18,540 bases of DNA from UBA5336 sp964412785 (GTDB lineage: Bacteria > Pseudomonadota > Alphaproteobacteria > Caulobacterales > Hyphomonadaceae), in NCBI GenBank assembly GCA_964412785.1, contig CAYPQD010000049.1, positions 1 through 18,540 on the forward strand, written 5' to 3'. The notes beneath the pieces are model-generated. The model had not been told where the DNA came from and did not search any database. It worked only from the letters and a program-made list of their open reading frames with translations. Shown in pieces: positions 1 through 7,464 of the stretch; position 1 is the first letter of the stretch, and each line of letters starts with the position of its first letter. A program made the translations under genes and the position numbers.

Positions 1-242
1 CGCGACCCTCGGCGACGGCGCCGACTTCTCCGACGCGACCCTCGGCGACGGCGCCGACTTCTACGACGCGACCCTCGGCGACGGCGCCCGCTTCTCCGCC
101 GCGACCCTCGGCAACGGCGCCGACTTCTCAAGCGCGACCCTCGGCGACGGCGCCAACTTCTCCGACGCGACCCTCGGCGACGGCGCCCGCTTCTCCCGCG
201 CGATCCTCGGCGACGGCGCCGACTTCTCCAACGCGACCCTGC
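1..242 (+). repeat. 33-bp in-frame tandem repeat array (7 full units plus partial)
   Basis: Units start at 1, 34, 67, 100, 133, 166 and 199, each exactly 33 bp, with a broken eighth from 232. Each opens with CGCGACCCTCGGCGACGGCG (one unit has CGCGATCC, one GGCAAC), and most variation is confined to the last dozen bases. Third codon positions are conserved along with the amino acids, which indicates recent duplication or gene conversion, not just protein-level selection. The unit is a multiple of 3, so copy-number change alters protein length without a frameshift. The array probably continues beyond the left edge. Confidence 0.95.
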
Positions 243-1144
243 AAGGCCGGGCCTGGTGGAGCCGTGCGCTGTTTCGCGGCGTGTCGGACTTCTCGGACAT
301 AAAGTGGCATCGGCAGACCCACTATGGCGGCGCCTTTGACGGGGCGCGGTTTGAGGATTTCGCCAATTTCAAGACGGAGAATTTCTCAGCCTTTGCGGCC
401 CTTGACGATGCCACCTTCAAGCAGAGGCTGCTGATCCGGCCCGTCTCTGGCGGCAAGACGCCCGAGGACATGTGGCGCGAGGCGGTCGCGGCCGCCGGGA
501 CACGGATCGACCGGGACATCGAAGAGATCAGGGAAACGAGACATCAGCGAGACATTCGCGACCGGGTCTGGCGGGAGCTGTCGGGCGGCTACCGGGTTGC
601 CAAGCAGGCGATGAAGGAGCAGGGCGATTTCGACCGCGAACAGACCTTCTACCGCTATGAGGTGAAGGCGCGGATCAAGCGGCCGAGCGTCGGCTTCTTC
701 GAAAAGCGCGCCTCCGGCTTCTATGCGCTCTGGTCGAATTATGGCGAATCGATCTGGCGGCCCTTTGCCGGGCTCACGACCTTCACCCTGATGTTCGCAG
801 TCGCCTACTATTGGATGGCTGTCCACCTGAAGGAAACGCCCGCGCCCCTGAAGCTGGAGCCGCCCTCACCCGTATGGACGGGCAGCACGGACGATGCCCT
901 TCAGGCGCTGGAGTTTTCCCTGAACAATGCCTTCCGCCCGCTCTCGGCCCTCGCCACCCAGGAACCGATCGAGGGGAGCGAGACCGTGGTGCAGGACAAG
1001 CGCCTCGCCGACAGGCTGCTGTTCGAGAACGGGGCCGGCTGGGGCGTCTGCGTGCGCCTGATGGCAATCGCGCAGTCGCTCCTGTCCTTCGTGCTCGCCT
1101 TCCTGTTCGCACTGGCGGTGCGTCGCAAGTTCCAGATCAGCTAG
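2..1144 (+). CDS. Pentapeptide-repeat-type membrane protein, 5' end cut by window edge
   Basis: The reading frame is open from base 2 to the TAG at 1142-1144 (380 visible residues), and the true start lies left of the window. An in-frame ATG at 281 exists, but the same frame continues upstream as clear protein repeat, so that ATG is internal. Visible residues 1-77 are seven copies of an 11-residue unit like ATLGDGADFSD. Leu and Phe alternate at spacings of 6 and 5, as in the 11-mer variants of the pentapeptide-repeat superfamily. Degenerate units follow (about residues 108-140), then a charged helical stretch (about 185-235) and two hydrophobic segments (about 254-276 and 351-374) ending in a basic tail. 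Proteins of this layout are repeat beta-helices tethered to the membrane by a C-terminal two-helix module; their role is mostly unknown. Family assignment is firm, function is not. It converges on the DUF924 gene. Confidence 0.85.
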   Translation, partial: ATLGDGADFSDATLGDGADFYDATLGDGARFSAATLGNGADFSSATLGDGANFSDATLGDGARFSRAILGDGADFSNATLQGRAWWSRALFRGVSDFSDIKWHRQTHYGGAFDGARFEDFANFKTENFSAFAALDDATFKQRLLIRPVSGGKTPEDMWREAVAAAGTRIDRDIEEIRETRHQRDIRDRVWRELSGGYRVAKQAMKEQGDFDREQTFYRYEVKARIKRPSVGFFEKRASGFYALWSNYGESIWRPFAGLTTFTLMFAVAYYWMAVHLKETPAPLKLEPPSPVWTGSTDDALQALEFSLNNAFRPLSALATQEPIEGSETVVQDKRLADRLLFENGAGWGVCVRLMAIAQSLLSFVLAFLFALAVRRKFQIS

Positions 1145-1151
1145 ACTGATT

Positions 1152-1164
1152 TCGCCTTCGGCGA
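1152..1164 (+). terminator. Short hairpin after the pentapeptide-repeat gene, weak terminator candidate
   Basis: TCGCC-TTC-GGCGA forms a 5-bp stem 7 bases after the stop codon. A T-rich tract (TTTGTTTTT, 1178-1186) lies 13 bases beyond the stem, farther than in a canonical intrinsic terminator. Its position between convergent genes fits termination, but the spacing lowers confidence. Confidence 0.35.
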
Positions 1165-1197
1165 CCCCAGCCGTCGCTTTGTTTTTCGCTCACGGCA

Positions 1198-1215
1198 GTC
1201 TGGCTGTCGCCAGAC
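1198..1215. terminator. Perfect 7-bp stem-loop between convergent genes
   Basis: GTCTGGC-TGTC-GCCAGAC is a perfect 7-bp stem with a 4-base loop. It lies in the 153-bp gap between two genes that point at each other, where a bidirectional terminator is expected. There is no T-run directly after it on either strand, so it could instead act in Rho-dependent termination or RNA 3'-end protection. A second inverted repeat (CCGCGGG 1220-1226 with CCCGCGG 1254-1260) lies next to it. Confidence 0.4.
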
Positions 1216-1297
1216 GCCTCCGCGGGGGCGGCCTGGCCGGCCGGCGGGCCTCGCCCGCGGCGCGTGTCCACCCGAGGTGAATACGCTATCCCCGCCC

Positions 1298-1906
1298 TCA
1301 GAAGCCGCCATGCTCGGCGAGCCAGTCGGTTTCGGCAGCGGTGTCGTGGCGGCCGAGGGCGCGGTTGCGGTGGGGGAAGCGGGCGAAGCGGGCGATGACA
1401 TCGCGGTGCCGGCGGGCATAGTCGAGCACGGTCTCTGTCATCGCGGTGAAGTCCGGCCGGGCTTCGCGGGCGAGCTGTTCATACAGGGCGACCGACCGCA
1501 CCTGGTCGGCCATCGCCTCGCTGTGTTCCAGAGGCAGGTAGAAGAACACGCGCTCGGCCTCCGCCAGGCCGCGATCCTCGCCGGCGGTGAGCCCGTCAAG
1601 GCAGAGCCGGCGGGCGCGCGCATCATTTTCGAAGGCCGCCGCCGTGCCGCGGAACACATTCCGGGTGAACTGGTCGAGGGCGACAATGGCGGCGAGGCGG
1701 GCACGCGGGCCGCGGGCGGCCCAGTCGCGGTCGAGCCCGGAGGCAAGGGCGGCCAGTGTCGGCAGGAAGCGCCGGGCGATCTGCGCATCGGTTTCCAGCG
1801 AGCCCTGGAACCAGAGACCCTGGCGCGCCTCGGCGGCCTCGGCGCTCTCGCGGGCCGGCCCGATCCAGTGGTCAAGAATGTCGAGCGGGGTGACAATCGC
1901 CATCAT
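1298..1906 (-). CDS. DUF924 family protein
   Basis: This 202-residue protein matches the DUF924 family in length and motifs: the central IVALDQFTRNVFRGTAAAF block (about residues 74-92), the FFYLPLEHSE segment, and the C-terminal block around RFPHRNRALGR followed by TDWL. The family is widespread in proteobacteria and predicted to be all-helical with a TPR-like fold; no biochemical role is established. Two consecutive ATGs occur (1904-1906 and 1901-1903), so the start is uncertain by one residue; a purine-rich AGG lies a short distance upstream. The start is 17 bases after the ubiG stop on the same strand, so the two are probably co-transcribed. Identification is confident; function is unknown. 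Confidence 0.9.
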   Translation of the reverse strand: MMAIVTPLDILDHWIGPARESAEAAEARQGLWFQGSLETDAQIARRFLPTLAALASGLDRDWAARGPRARLAAIVALDQFTRNVFRGTAAAFENDARARRLCLDGLTAGEDRGLAEAERVFFYLPLEHSEAMADQVRSVALYEQLAREARPDFTAMTETVLDYARRHRDVIARFARFPHRNRALGRHDTAAETDWLAEHGGF

Positions 1907-1923
1907 CCGCCTGACCTAGCGGA

Positions 1924-2700
1924 CTATTTCGTTCGTGTCGCCACCATCATGTAGTTGACGCCGGTGTCGGAGGACAGCGCCCAGCTATCGCTCAGCGGGT
2001 TGTAGGCAACGCCCTGGGGCGGCTGGGTTGCCAGCCCGGCCTCGCGCAAGGCTGCCTCGACCTCGCCAGGCCTGACCAGCTTGTCGAAGCGGTGGGTGCC
2101 GCGCGGCAGCCAGCGCAGGACATATTCGGCGCCGACAATCGCCGTGGCGAAGGCGCGCGCGGTGCGGTTGATGGTTGCGACCACCATCAGGCCGCCGGGG
2201 GCGAGGAGTGCGGCGGTATCGCGCAGGAAACGGTCCGGGTCAGCGACGTGCTCGACGACCTCCAGGTTGAGAACGAGGTCGAAGGGCGGCTCGCCGGCCT
2301 CGATCAGGCCCTCGGCCGTGCCGGCACGGTAGTCGATGTCGAGGCCGCTTTCCTGCGCATGGGTGAGCGCGGTCTTGATGTTGGCTTCCGACGCATCGAC
2401 GCCGGTGACGCGCGCGCCGAGCCGGGCCATGGGCTCGGCCACGAGGCCGCCGCCGCAGCCAATGTCGAGAACACGCAGGCCCTCCAGCGGCTGGCGGGCC
2501 GACGGGTCGCGGCCGAAATGCGCGATCGCGGTGTCGCGGATGTGGTGCAGGCGGACCGGGTTGAACTTGTGCAGCGGGCGGAACTTGCCTGTCGCGTCCC
2601 ACCATTCGGCGGCGAGGGCCGAGAATTTTTCGACCTCGTCTGCATCAATGCTGGGCGTCCTCGGCGGCGCCTTGGGATGTTCGGTGTCTATGGCAGCCAT
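1924..2700 (-). CDS. ubiG: Bifunctional 3-demethylubiquinone / polyprenyl-dihydroxybenzoate O-methyltransferase UbiG
   Basis: UbiG carries out both O-methylations of ubiquinone biosynthesis, using S-adenosylmethionine, in the cytoplasm at the membrane face. The 258-residue protein has the family layout: an N-terminal DADEVEKFSALAAEWWD segment, the SAM-binding LDIGCGGG loop (residues 78-85), NLEVVEHV, and the family-typical ATINRT and LPRGTHRFDKLVRP region. The frame stays open upstream to 2796, but that extension would run through the divergent lysC leader and has the basic, low-complexity look of non-coding translation. The ATG at 2700, giving MAAIDTEHP, is therefore chosen, although its Shine-Dalgarno (GGGACC) is poor. 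The 95-bp gap to lysC must hold divergent promoters; no clear -35/-10 pair is visible. The DUF924 gene follows 17 bases downstream. Confidence 0.95.
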   Translation of the reverse strand: MAAIDTEHPKAPPRTPSIDADEVEKFSALAAEWWDATGKFRPLHKFNPVRLHHIRDTAIAHFGRDPSARQPLEGLRVLDIGCGGGLVAEPMARLGARVTGVDASEANIKTALTHAQESGLDIDYRAGTAEGLIEAGEPPFDLVLNLEVVEHVADPDRFLRDTAALLAPGGLMVVATINRTARAFATAIVGAEYVLRWLPRGTHRFDKLVRPGEVEAALREAGLATQPPQGVAYNPLSDSWALSSDTGVNYMMVATRTK

Positions 2701-2795
2701 GGGTGCGGTCCCGCGTTTGCGCGCCGCCCGGCGGTTCACTAAGACAGCCTTGGGGCGCTGGCCCCTGATATCTGGGACGGAGACCCTTGAAGGCA

Positions 2796-4040
2796 ATGGC
2801 GCGGACAGTCCTCAAATTCGGCGGCACCTCGGTGGGCGACCTGGAGCGGATCGACCGGGTGGCCGATATCGTGGCGCCGCGGGCCGCATCGGGCGGCGTC
2901 GCCGTGGTGGTGTCTGCCATGGCCGGTGAGACCGACCGGCTGGTGGCGCTGGCGCACGGCGCGGCCGGCGAGCGCCTGGCGCCCGAGGCGTTCAATGACG
3001 AGTATGACGTGGTCGTTGCCTCCGGCGAGCAGGTGACGAGCGGCCTGCTGGCCCTGGCGCTGCGCCGGCGCGGGCTGAAGGCGCGCAGCTGGCTCGGCTG
3101 GCAGCTGGCCATGCAGACCGATGGCGATCATGCCCGCGCGCGCATTCGCGGCTTTGAGGGCAGCAGCCTGCCGGATGCTGTGGATGCCGGCGAGGTCGCG
3201 GTGATCGCTGGCTTCCAGGGTGTGACCCAGGACGGACGGGTGGCGACCCTCGGGCGCGGCGGCTCCGACACCAGCGCGGTCGCGGTCGCAGCGGCCCTGG
3301 GGGCGAAGACCTGCGATATCTACACCGATGTCGACGGGGTCTATACGACCGACCCCCGGATCGTCCACAGGGCCCAGCGGGTGGAGAAGATTTCCTACGA
3401 GGAGATGCTGGAACTGGCCTCTCTCGGGGCCAAGGTGCTGCAGACGCGCTCGGTGGAGCTGGCCATGAATCATGGCGTTCGCATCCGGGTTCTGTCGACC
3501 TTTCTCGGGCTGGAAGCCGAACGCGCCGGCACGATCGTCTGTCCGGAGGATGAGATCATGGAAAAGCAGGTTGTCGTCGGCATCGCCTATTCTCGCGACG
3601 AGGCGAAGCTCACGCTCTACGGGGTGGCCGACCGGCCGGGCGTGTCGGCCAAGATCTTCTCCCTGCTGGCGGCCAAGGGCATCAATGTCGACATGATCGT
3701 GCAGGCCGACGCGCGCGGGCCGCACCGGGCGAACATGGTGTTCACCACCACCCAGCGCGACAGTGCCATCGCCCGCGACGTTCTGGAGGCGGCGCGTGAG
3801 GAGATCGGCTATGACACGCTTGAGCTCGACGACGACGTGGCCAAGGTTTCAGTTGTCGGCGTCGGCATGAAGAGTCATACCGGGGTCGCCGAGACCATGT
3901 TCCGGGCGCTGTATGAGCGCAATATCAATATCAATGTGATCTCTACGTCGGAAATCAAGATCTCGGTTCTTATCGAGGCGGCCTATACCGAGCTGGCCGT
4001 GCGTGCCCTGCACACGGCCTTCGGCCTTGACGCAGCGTAA
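2796..4040 (+). CDS. lysC: Aspartokinase (monofunctional, two ACT domains)
   Basis: Aspartokinase phosphorylates L-aspartate, the first step to lysine, threonine, methionine and diaminopimelate. The 414-residue protein has the N-terminal kinase signature KFGGTSV, SGEQVTSGLLALAL, and the nucleotide-binding block around GRGGSDTSAVAVAAALGA followed by YTDVDGVYTTDPR. Two ACT domains (about residues 265-410) follow; these normally bind lysine and/or threonine for feedback control. A TTG nine bases upstream (2787) is also in frame, but homologues begin MxRxVxKFGGTSV, which favours the ATG at 2796. The purine stretches nearby (GGAGA 2779-2783, GAAGG 2789-2793) are badly spaced for either start. An internal ATG at 3558 with a strong ribosome-binding site marks a likely second product (separate entry). 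ptsP follows after 27 bases. Confidence 0.96.
   Translation: MARTVLKFGGTSVGDLERIDRVADIVAPRAASGGVAVVVSAMAGETDRLVALAHGAAGERLAPEAFNDEYDVVVASGEQVTSGLLALALRRRGLKARSWLGWQLAMQTDGDHARARIRGFEGSSLPDAVDAGEVAVIAGFQGVTQDGRVATLGRGGSDTSAVAVAAALGAKTCDIYTDVDGVYTTDPRIVHRAQRVEKISYEEMLELASLGAKVLQTRSVELAMNHGVRIRVLSTFLGLEAERAGTIVCPEDEIMEKQVVVGIAYSRDEAKLTLYGVADRPGVSAKIFSLLAAKGINVDMIVQADARGPHRANMVFTTTQRDSAIARDVLEAAREEIGYDTLELDDDVAKVSVVGVGMKSHTGVAETMFRALYERNININVISTSEIKISVLIEAAYTELAVRALHTAFGLDAA
3545..3550 (+). promoter_or_regulatory. Strong internal ribosome-binding site inside lysC
   Basis: GGAGGA lies seven bases before an in-frame ATG at 3558. It is a better Shine-Dalgarno match and spacing than anything in front of the full-length lysC start. 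The codons it spans encode PEDE at the kinase/ACT linker, and the exact bases are not forced by the protein. Confidence 0.55.
3558..4040 (+). CDS. Putative separately translated aspartokinase beta (ACT-domain) subunit
   Basis: Translation from the internal ATG would give a 160-residue protein starting MEKQVVVGIAYS and containing both ACT domains and no kinase domain. In Bacillus subtilis and Corynebacterium glutamicum, lysC is known to encode an alpha subunit and an in-frame beta subunit from an internal start at this same linker; the beta subunit there also begins with a short ME- segment leading into the first ACT strand. The position, frame and GGAGGA at 3545-3550 are seen directly; that the beta product is made in this organism is inference. 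If made, the enzyme would be an alpha2beta2-type complex. Confidence 0.45.
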   Translation: MEKQVVVGIAYSRDEAKLTLYGVADRPGVSAKIFSLLAAKGINVDMIVQADARGPHRANMVFTTTQRDSAIARDVLEAAREEIGYDTLELDDDVAKVSVVGVGMKSHTGVAETMFRALYERNININVISTSEIKISVLIEAAYTELAVRALHTAFGLDAA

Positions 4041-4067
4041 GGGGAGTCGTCACCTGAAACCGTGCTG

Positions 4068-6335
4068 ATGTCAGACCGATCCCCCGTTCCCCGCCTGCTG
4101 ATGAACCGGCTGCGCCACCTCATGGCAGAGGGCGGCAGTACGCGCGAGCGGCTTGACCAGGTCGTCAGGCTGATCGCGTTCACGCTGGTGGCCGATGTCT
4201 GCTCCATCTATGTGCGTTCGGAGGATGCCGAACTGGTGCTGATCGCCACTGAGGGCCTTCGCCCGGAAGCGGTGACAATGACCCGCCTGAGGATTGACGA
4301 GGGCCTCGTCGGCCAGATCGCCAAGTCGGCGAAGTCCCTGGCAATCCAGGACGCACCGCGCCACCCGGCCTTCTCCTACCGGCCGGAGACTGGCGAGGAC
4401 CCCTACCACGCCTTTCTTGGCGTGCCGATCCTGCGCAGCGGCCGGGTGATCGGCGTCCTGACGGTCCAGAACCGCACCGAGCGGGCCTATGGCGAGGAGG
4501 AGATCGAGACGCTGGAGACGATCGCCATGGTACTGGCCGAAGTGCTGGCCGGGGAGGCGACGGGAGACAATGGGTTGCCCGATTTCGGCACGCGCGCCAC
4601 CGGTCCGGCGCAGTTCCGGGGACGCGTTCTGTGTCCCGGCCTCGGCATGGGCATCGCCGCGCTGCACGACCCGGTGGTGCCGGCCGCGCGCTTCTTCGCC
4701 CTCGACCCCGAGGTAGAGGAGGGCCGCCTTCTGGCCGGGCTGGCGACCCTGCGCCGGGCCGCGGAGTCGATGGTTGCGATTGATGCGGGCGCGCTGATGG
4801 GAGAGCCGCGCGAGGTGCTTGAGACCTACCGCATGCTGGCGAATGACCCGGCCTGGGCCGACCGCCTGCTGGAGGGCGTTCGCTCCGGACTGACAGCCGA
4901 GGCGGCCGTCGACCGGGCCCGGCGCGAGCACCGCGCGAGGATGGAGCAGGCGCGCGACCCCTATCTGCGCGAGCGACTCTATGACCTTGAGGACCTCGAC
5001 AACCGGCTCCTTCGCATCCTCGGCGGCGCGGTCAAGAACGGCCTTGCGGGCGATGACCGGCCACGGATCCTGGTGGCGCGCCGGCTCGGCCCGGCCGACC
5101 TGCTTGAATACGGCCATGCGGGCCTGACGGCGATCCTGCTGGAAGAGGCCTCCGCCTCCTCCCACGCCGCCATTGTCGCGCGGGCCCTCGGCATTCCGAG
5201 CCTTGGCGGCCTGCCCGGGCTCGTGCCGGCGGTCGAGGCTGGCGACCCCATCATTGTCGATGCCGAGCAGGGCACGGCCCATGTCCGCCCCGACAAGCCG
5301 CTGATCCGCGCCTATGAGAGCCGGGTCGCCCTGCGCGGCGAGCGGCAGGCGGCCTACCACGCGCTGCGCGACACGCCAGCGGTGACGAAGGACGGTACGG
5401 CCATCCGGCTGATGCTGAATGCCGGGCTGAAGCTCGATGCCGACCACCTGACCGAATCAGGAGCGAGCGGGATCGGCCTGTTCCGCACCGAATTCCAGTT
5501 CCTGGTCTCCGAGACCCTGCCGCGGCTGGGTGAACAGGTGGCGCTCTATCGCGAGATTCTCGACCTCGCCGGCAACCGGCCCGTGATCTTCCGCACCCTC
5601 GATCTCGGCGGCGACAAGATGCTGCCGAACCTCAACCAGGAGCGCGAGGAGAACCCGGCGCTCGGATGGCGCTCGATCCGCTTCGCGCTGGACCAGAAGG
5701 GCCTGTTCCGGCGCCAGCTGCGGGCGCTGGTCCGCGCTTCGGCGCCGGGCGAACTCAGCGTGATGTTCCCGATGGTGACGACGCCGGCGGAGTTCATGGA
5801 GGCCCGCGCCCTGCTGCAGCGTGAACTGGACTGGACGCGCGGCCGGGGCCTGCCTGTACCGGGGACGGTCCGGGTCGGCGCCATGCTGGAAGTGCCGGCG
5901 CTCGCCTATGGCCTTGGCGAGATCGCACCGCATTGCGACTTCATCTCGCTTGGCACCAATGACCTGCTGCAATTCTTCTTTGCCGCTGACCGGATGACGC
6001 CGCGGGTAGCGGAGCGCTATGGACTGATGCAGCCGCAGGCTCTTCGCTTTCTGCGAGAGGTGGCCGGAAGGTGTGCTGATCTCGGACTTCAGACCTCCGT
6101 CTGCGGCGAGGCGACCGGCCATCCCCTTCAGGCCCTCTGCCTGATCGCTCTCGGCTACCGCCAACTCTCCATGCCCGCCTCCGGAATCGGCCCGGTCAAG
6201 CAGATGGTGCGCAGTCTCGACCTCGGCGCCTTCAAAGAACGTTTCGTTCCGCTTCTGGAATCATCTGTGTCAGATTTTCGTAAGGAAGTCCTAACCCTGG
6301 TGAGGCATGCTGGCGTGGATGTTGCAGACAATTGA
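4068..6335 (+). CDS. ptsP: Phosphoenolpyruvate-protein phosphotransferase, nitrogen PTS (EI-Ntr)
   Basis: EI-Ntr takes phosphate from phosphoenolpyruvate and passes it to the carrier NPr, feeding a regulatory (not sugar-transporting) phosphorelay that senses nitrogen status. The 755-residue protein has an N-terminal GAF domain (about residues 25-163), which distinguishes it from sugar-PTS enzyme I. The swivelling PEP-utiliser domain follows, with the phospho-accepting His366 in SASSSHAAIVARALGIPS. The C-terminal TIM-barrel domain shows GIGLFRTEF, RTLDLGGDK, ENPALGWRSIR, EVPALAYGLGEIA, SLGTNDLLQF and the active-site Cys679 in SVCGEATGHP. The start is uncertain: GTG 4062 and ATG 4068 are both in frame, and ATG is preferred though GGGGAG (4041-4046) is far from either. 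It follows lysC by 27 bases, a pairing common in alphaproteobacteria. Confidence 0.95.
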   Translation: MSDRSPVPRLLMNRLRHLMAEGGSTRERLDQVVRLIAFTLVADVCSIYVRSEDAELVLIATEGLRPEAVTMTRLRIDEGLVGQIAKSAKSLAIQDAPRHPAFSYRPETGEDPYHAFLGVPILRSGRVIGVLTVQNRTERAYGEEEIETLETIAMVLAEVLAGEATGDNGLPDFGTRATGPAQFRGRVLCPGLGMGIAALHDPVVPAARFFALDPEVEEGRLLAGLATLRRAAESMVAIDAGALMGEPREVLETYRMLANDPAWADRLLEGVRSGLTAEAAVDRARREHRARMEQARDPYLRERLYDLEDLDNRLLRILGGAVKNGLAGDDRPRILVARRLGPADLLEYGHAGLTAILLEEASASSHAAIVARALGIPSLGGLPGLVPAVEAGDPIIVDAEQGTAHVRPDKPLIRAYESRVALRGERQAAYHALRDTPAVTKDGTAIRLMLNAGLKLDADHLTESGASGIGLFRTEFQFLVSETLPRLGEQVALYREILDLAGNRPVIFRTLDLGGDKMLPNLNQEREENPALGWRSIRFALDQKGLFRRQLRALVRASAPGELSVMFPMVTTPAEFMEARALLQRELDWTRGRGLPVPGTVRVGAMLEVPALAYGLGEIAPHCDFISLGTNDLLQFFFAADRMTPRVAERYGLMQPQALRFLREVAGRCADLGLQTSVCGEATGHPLQALCLIALGYRQLSMPASGIGPVKQMVRSLDLGAFKERFVPLLESSVSDFRKEVLTLVRHAGVDVADN

Positions 6336-6360
6336 TTGCTCGGCCGGTTTGCGTTAATGT
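6332..6360 (+). promoter_or_regulatory. Weak sigma-70-like promoter candidate before rodZ
   Basis: TTGATT (6332-6337) and TAATGT (6355-6360) are separated by 17 bases, in the gap between ptsP and the RodZ-like gene. The -35 overlaps the ptsP stop codon. Both boxes are partial matches (4/6 and 3/6), so this is only a candidate. Confidence 0.22.
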
Positions 6361-6403
6361 TCCATTGCGGGGCGAACCGGACTGATGCAATGCAGGAATG
6401 CAG

Positions 6404-6409
6404 GTGAGG
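6404..6409 (+). promoter_or_regulatory. Ribosome-binding site deciding the rodZ-like start
   Basis: GTGAGG, within AGGTGAGG at 6402-6409, lies nine bases before the ATG at 6419. The earlier in-frame ATG at 6398 has only an abutting AGGA, which is too close. This supports 6419 as the start. Confidence 0.5.
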
Positions 6410-6418
6410 TCCATTGGA

Positions 6419-7360
6419 ATGACCGGAATGGCCCAGGCAAGACTCAAGGACGACGACGACCGCATCGTACCCTTCCCTGCGGCCGAACCGACCCCGGCCC
6501 AGCCGGAGTGTACGGATCGTGCCGACACCAGCTCTGCGCCTGAGGCGGATGAAATGCCCGATTTCGAGGGGGCGCGCGCGATTTTCGCCAGCCGCGGGGG
6601 CACGGGCCTGCGCGTTGGTCCCTGCCTTGCCGCGGTGCGGCGCCATCTCGGCCTTGAGATCGGCGAGATTGCAGCAAGGCTGCGCTTTCAGGCGCGTTAT
6701 CTTTCCGCAATCGAGGCAATGACGGTGGCAGCGCTCCCGGCCGGCCATCTGACAATGATGCTGCGAACCTATGCCCGTGAGCTTGGCCTGCCCGAGCAGG
6801 AGGTGATCTCCGCCTTCCTCGCCGAGAGCGAGGCCGCGCGGGTCGGAAAGAACACCCAACACCTGGTCAAGCCCGCGATCGAACGACCGCTCTTCGGCTG
6901 GCATCGACTGCTCGGCCTTGCTGTCGTGATTGCAGCATCGGTGGCGGCCGCGAACTGGATCATGTCGCGCGATGCCGGAACGGCGCGTACGGATACGCCG
7001 GCGCCAGTCTCTGCCCGCTACATGCTGCCCGGGGCGAGTGTATCGGTCGGCCCGGCAGTGGCGCCGACGATCGAGACCCTGCCCCTTGAACTGGTCGCCG
7101 TGGCGCCGGCCTTTGCGGAAATCCGGGGCGCCGATGGCACCATCTATCGCAGCCGGGTGATGCAGCCGGGCGAGCGTTACTTTCCCCGCCTCGACGCAGG
7201 CTGGACGGTAAGCGCTGCCGATGGCGCAGCGTTCGAATGGCGGGTGGGCGAACGGGTGGTCGGCCCGCTCGGCGAGGCCGGCCGCGAGGTCTATGACGCC
7301 AGCATCGACGCGGCCGCGCTCGCAGTGGGCGAGGCGCTGGCGGAGACGGCTTCCCGATAA
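6419..7360 (+). CDS. RodZ-like protein: HTH, one membrane helix, DUF4115
   Basis: This 313-residue protein has the RodZ architecture. After a 60-residue acidic/proline-rich leader comes a helix-turn-helix of the HTH_25 type (about residues 65-138, with GLEIGEIAARLRFQARYLSAIE). A single transmembrane segment follows (about 163-182), then a periplasmic DUF4115-like beta domain (about 220-300, with RVMQPGERYFPRLDAGWTV). RodZ in other bacteria links MreB filaments to the membrane and supports rod shape; its HTH contacts MreB and not necessarily DNA. It sits directly before ispG, as rodZ does in Escherichia coli, which supports the call. The symbol is withheld because alphaproteobacterial HTH/DUF4115 proteins are divergent and function here is inferred. 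Upstream in-frame ATG 6398 is an alternative start. Confidence 0.8.
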   Translation: MTGMAQARLKDDDDRIVPFPAAEPTPAQPECTDRADTSSAPEADEMPDFEGARAIFASRGGTGLRVGPCLAAVRRHLGLEIGEIAARLRFQARYLSAIEAMTVAALPAGHLTMMLRTYARELGLPEQEVISAFLAESEAARVGKNTQHLVKPAIERPLFGWHRLLGLAVVIAASVAAANWIMSRDAGTARTDTPAPVSARYMLPGASVSVGPAVAPTIETLPLELVAVAPAFAEIRGADGTIYRSRVMQPGERYFPRLDAGWTVSAADGAAFEWRVGERVVGPLGEAGREVYDASIDAAALAVGEALAETASR

Positions 7361-7464
7361 ACCGGTCGCGGGCGCACCAGCGACCGCGCGCCCCCTTGCT
7401 GCGCCGGCCAGGCAACGTCATGTTCGGCATCCAAGATGACACCCGCGCGGAGGCCCTGTACCTG

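Noticed and set aside
1..242. Possible CRISPR array because of the regular 33-bp period
   Set aside because: The units are contiguous with no unique spacers, and they translate into an in-frame protein repeat continuing into a longer open frame.
1277..1954. A 225-codon plus-strand frame opposite the DUF924 gene
   Set aside because: The DUF924 protein on the minus strand has clear family motifs, while this frame does not.
2787..2795. TTG at 2787 as the lysC start
   Set aside because: It would add three residues before the conserved MARTVLKFGGTSV start; an ATG is available at 2796 and the ribosome-binding sites do not favour TTG.
2739..3725. A 328-codon open frame antisense to lysC
   Set aside because: Opposite the kinase and first ACT domain of lysC; composition and lack of motifs are those of a shadow frame.
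4071..5447. A 458-codon open frame antisense to ptsP
   Set aside because: It lies wholly opposite a confidently identified gene, is rich in Arg, Gly, Ala and His as expected from GC-rich antisense frames, and shows no family motif.
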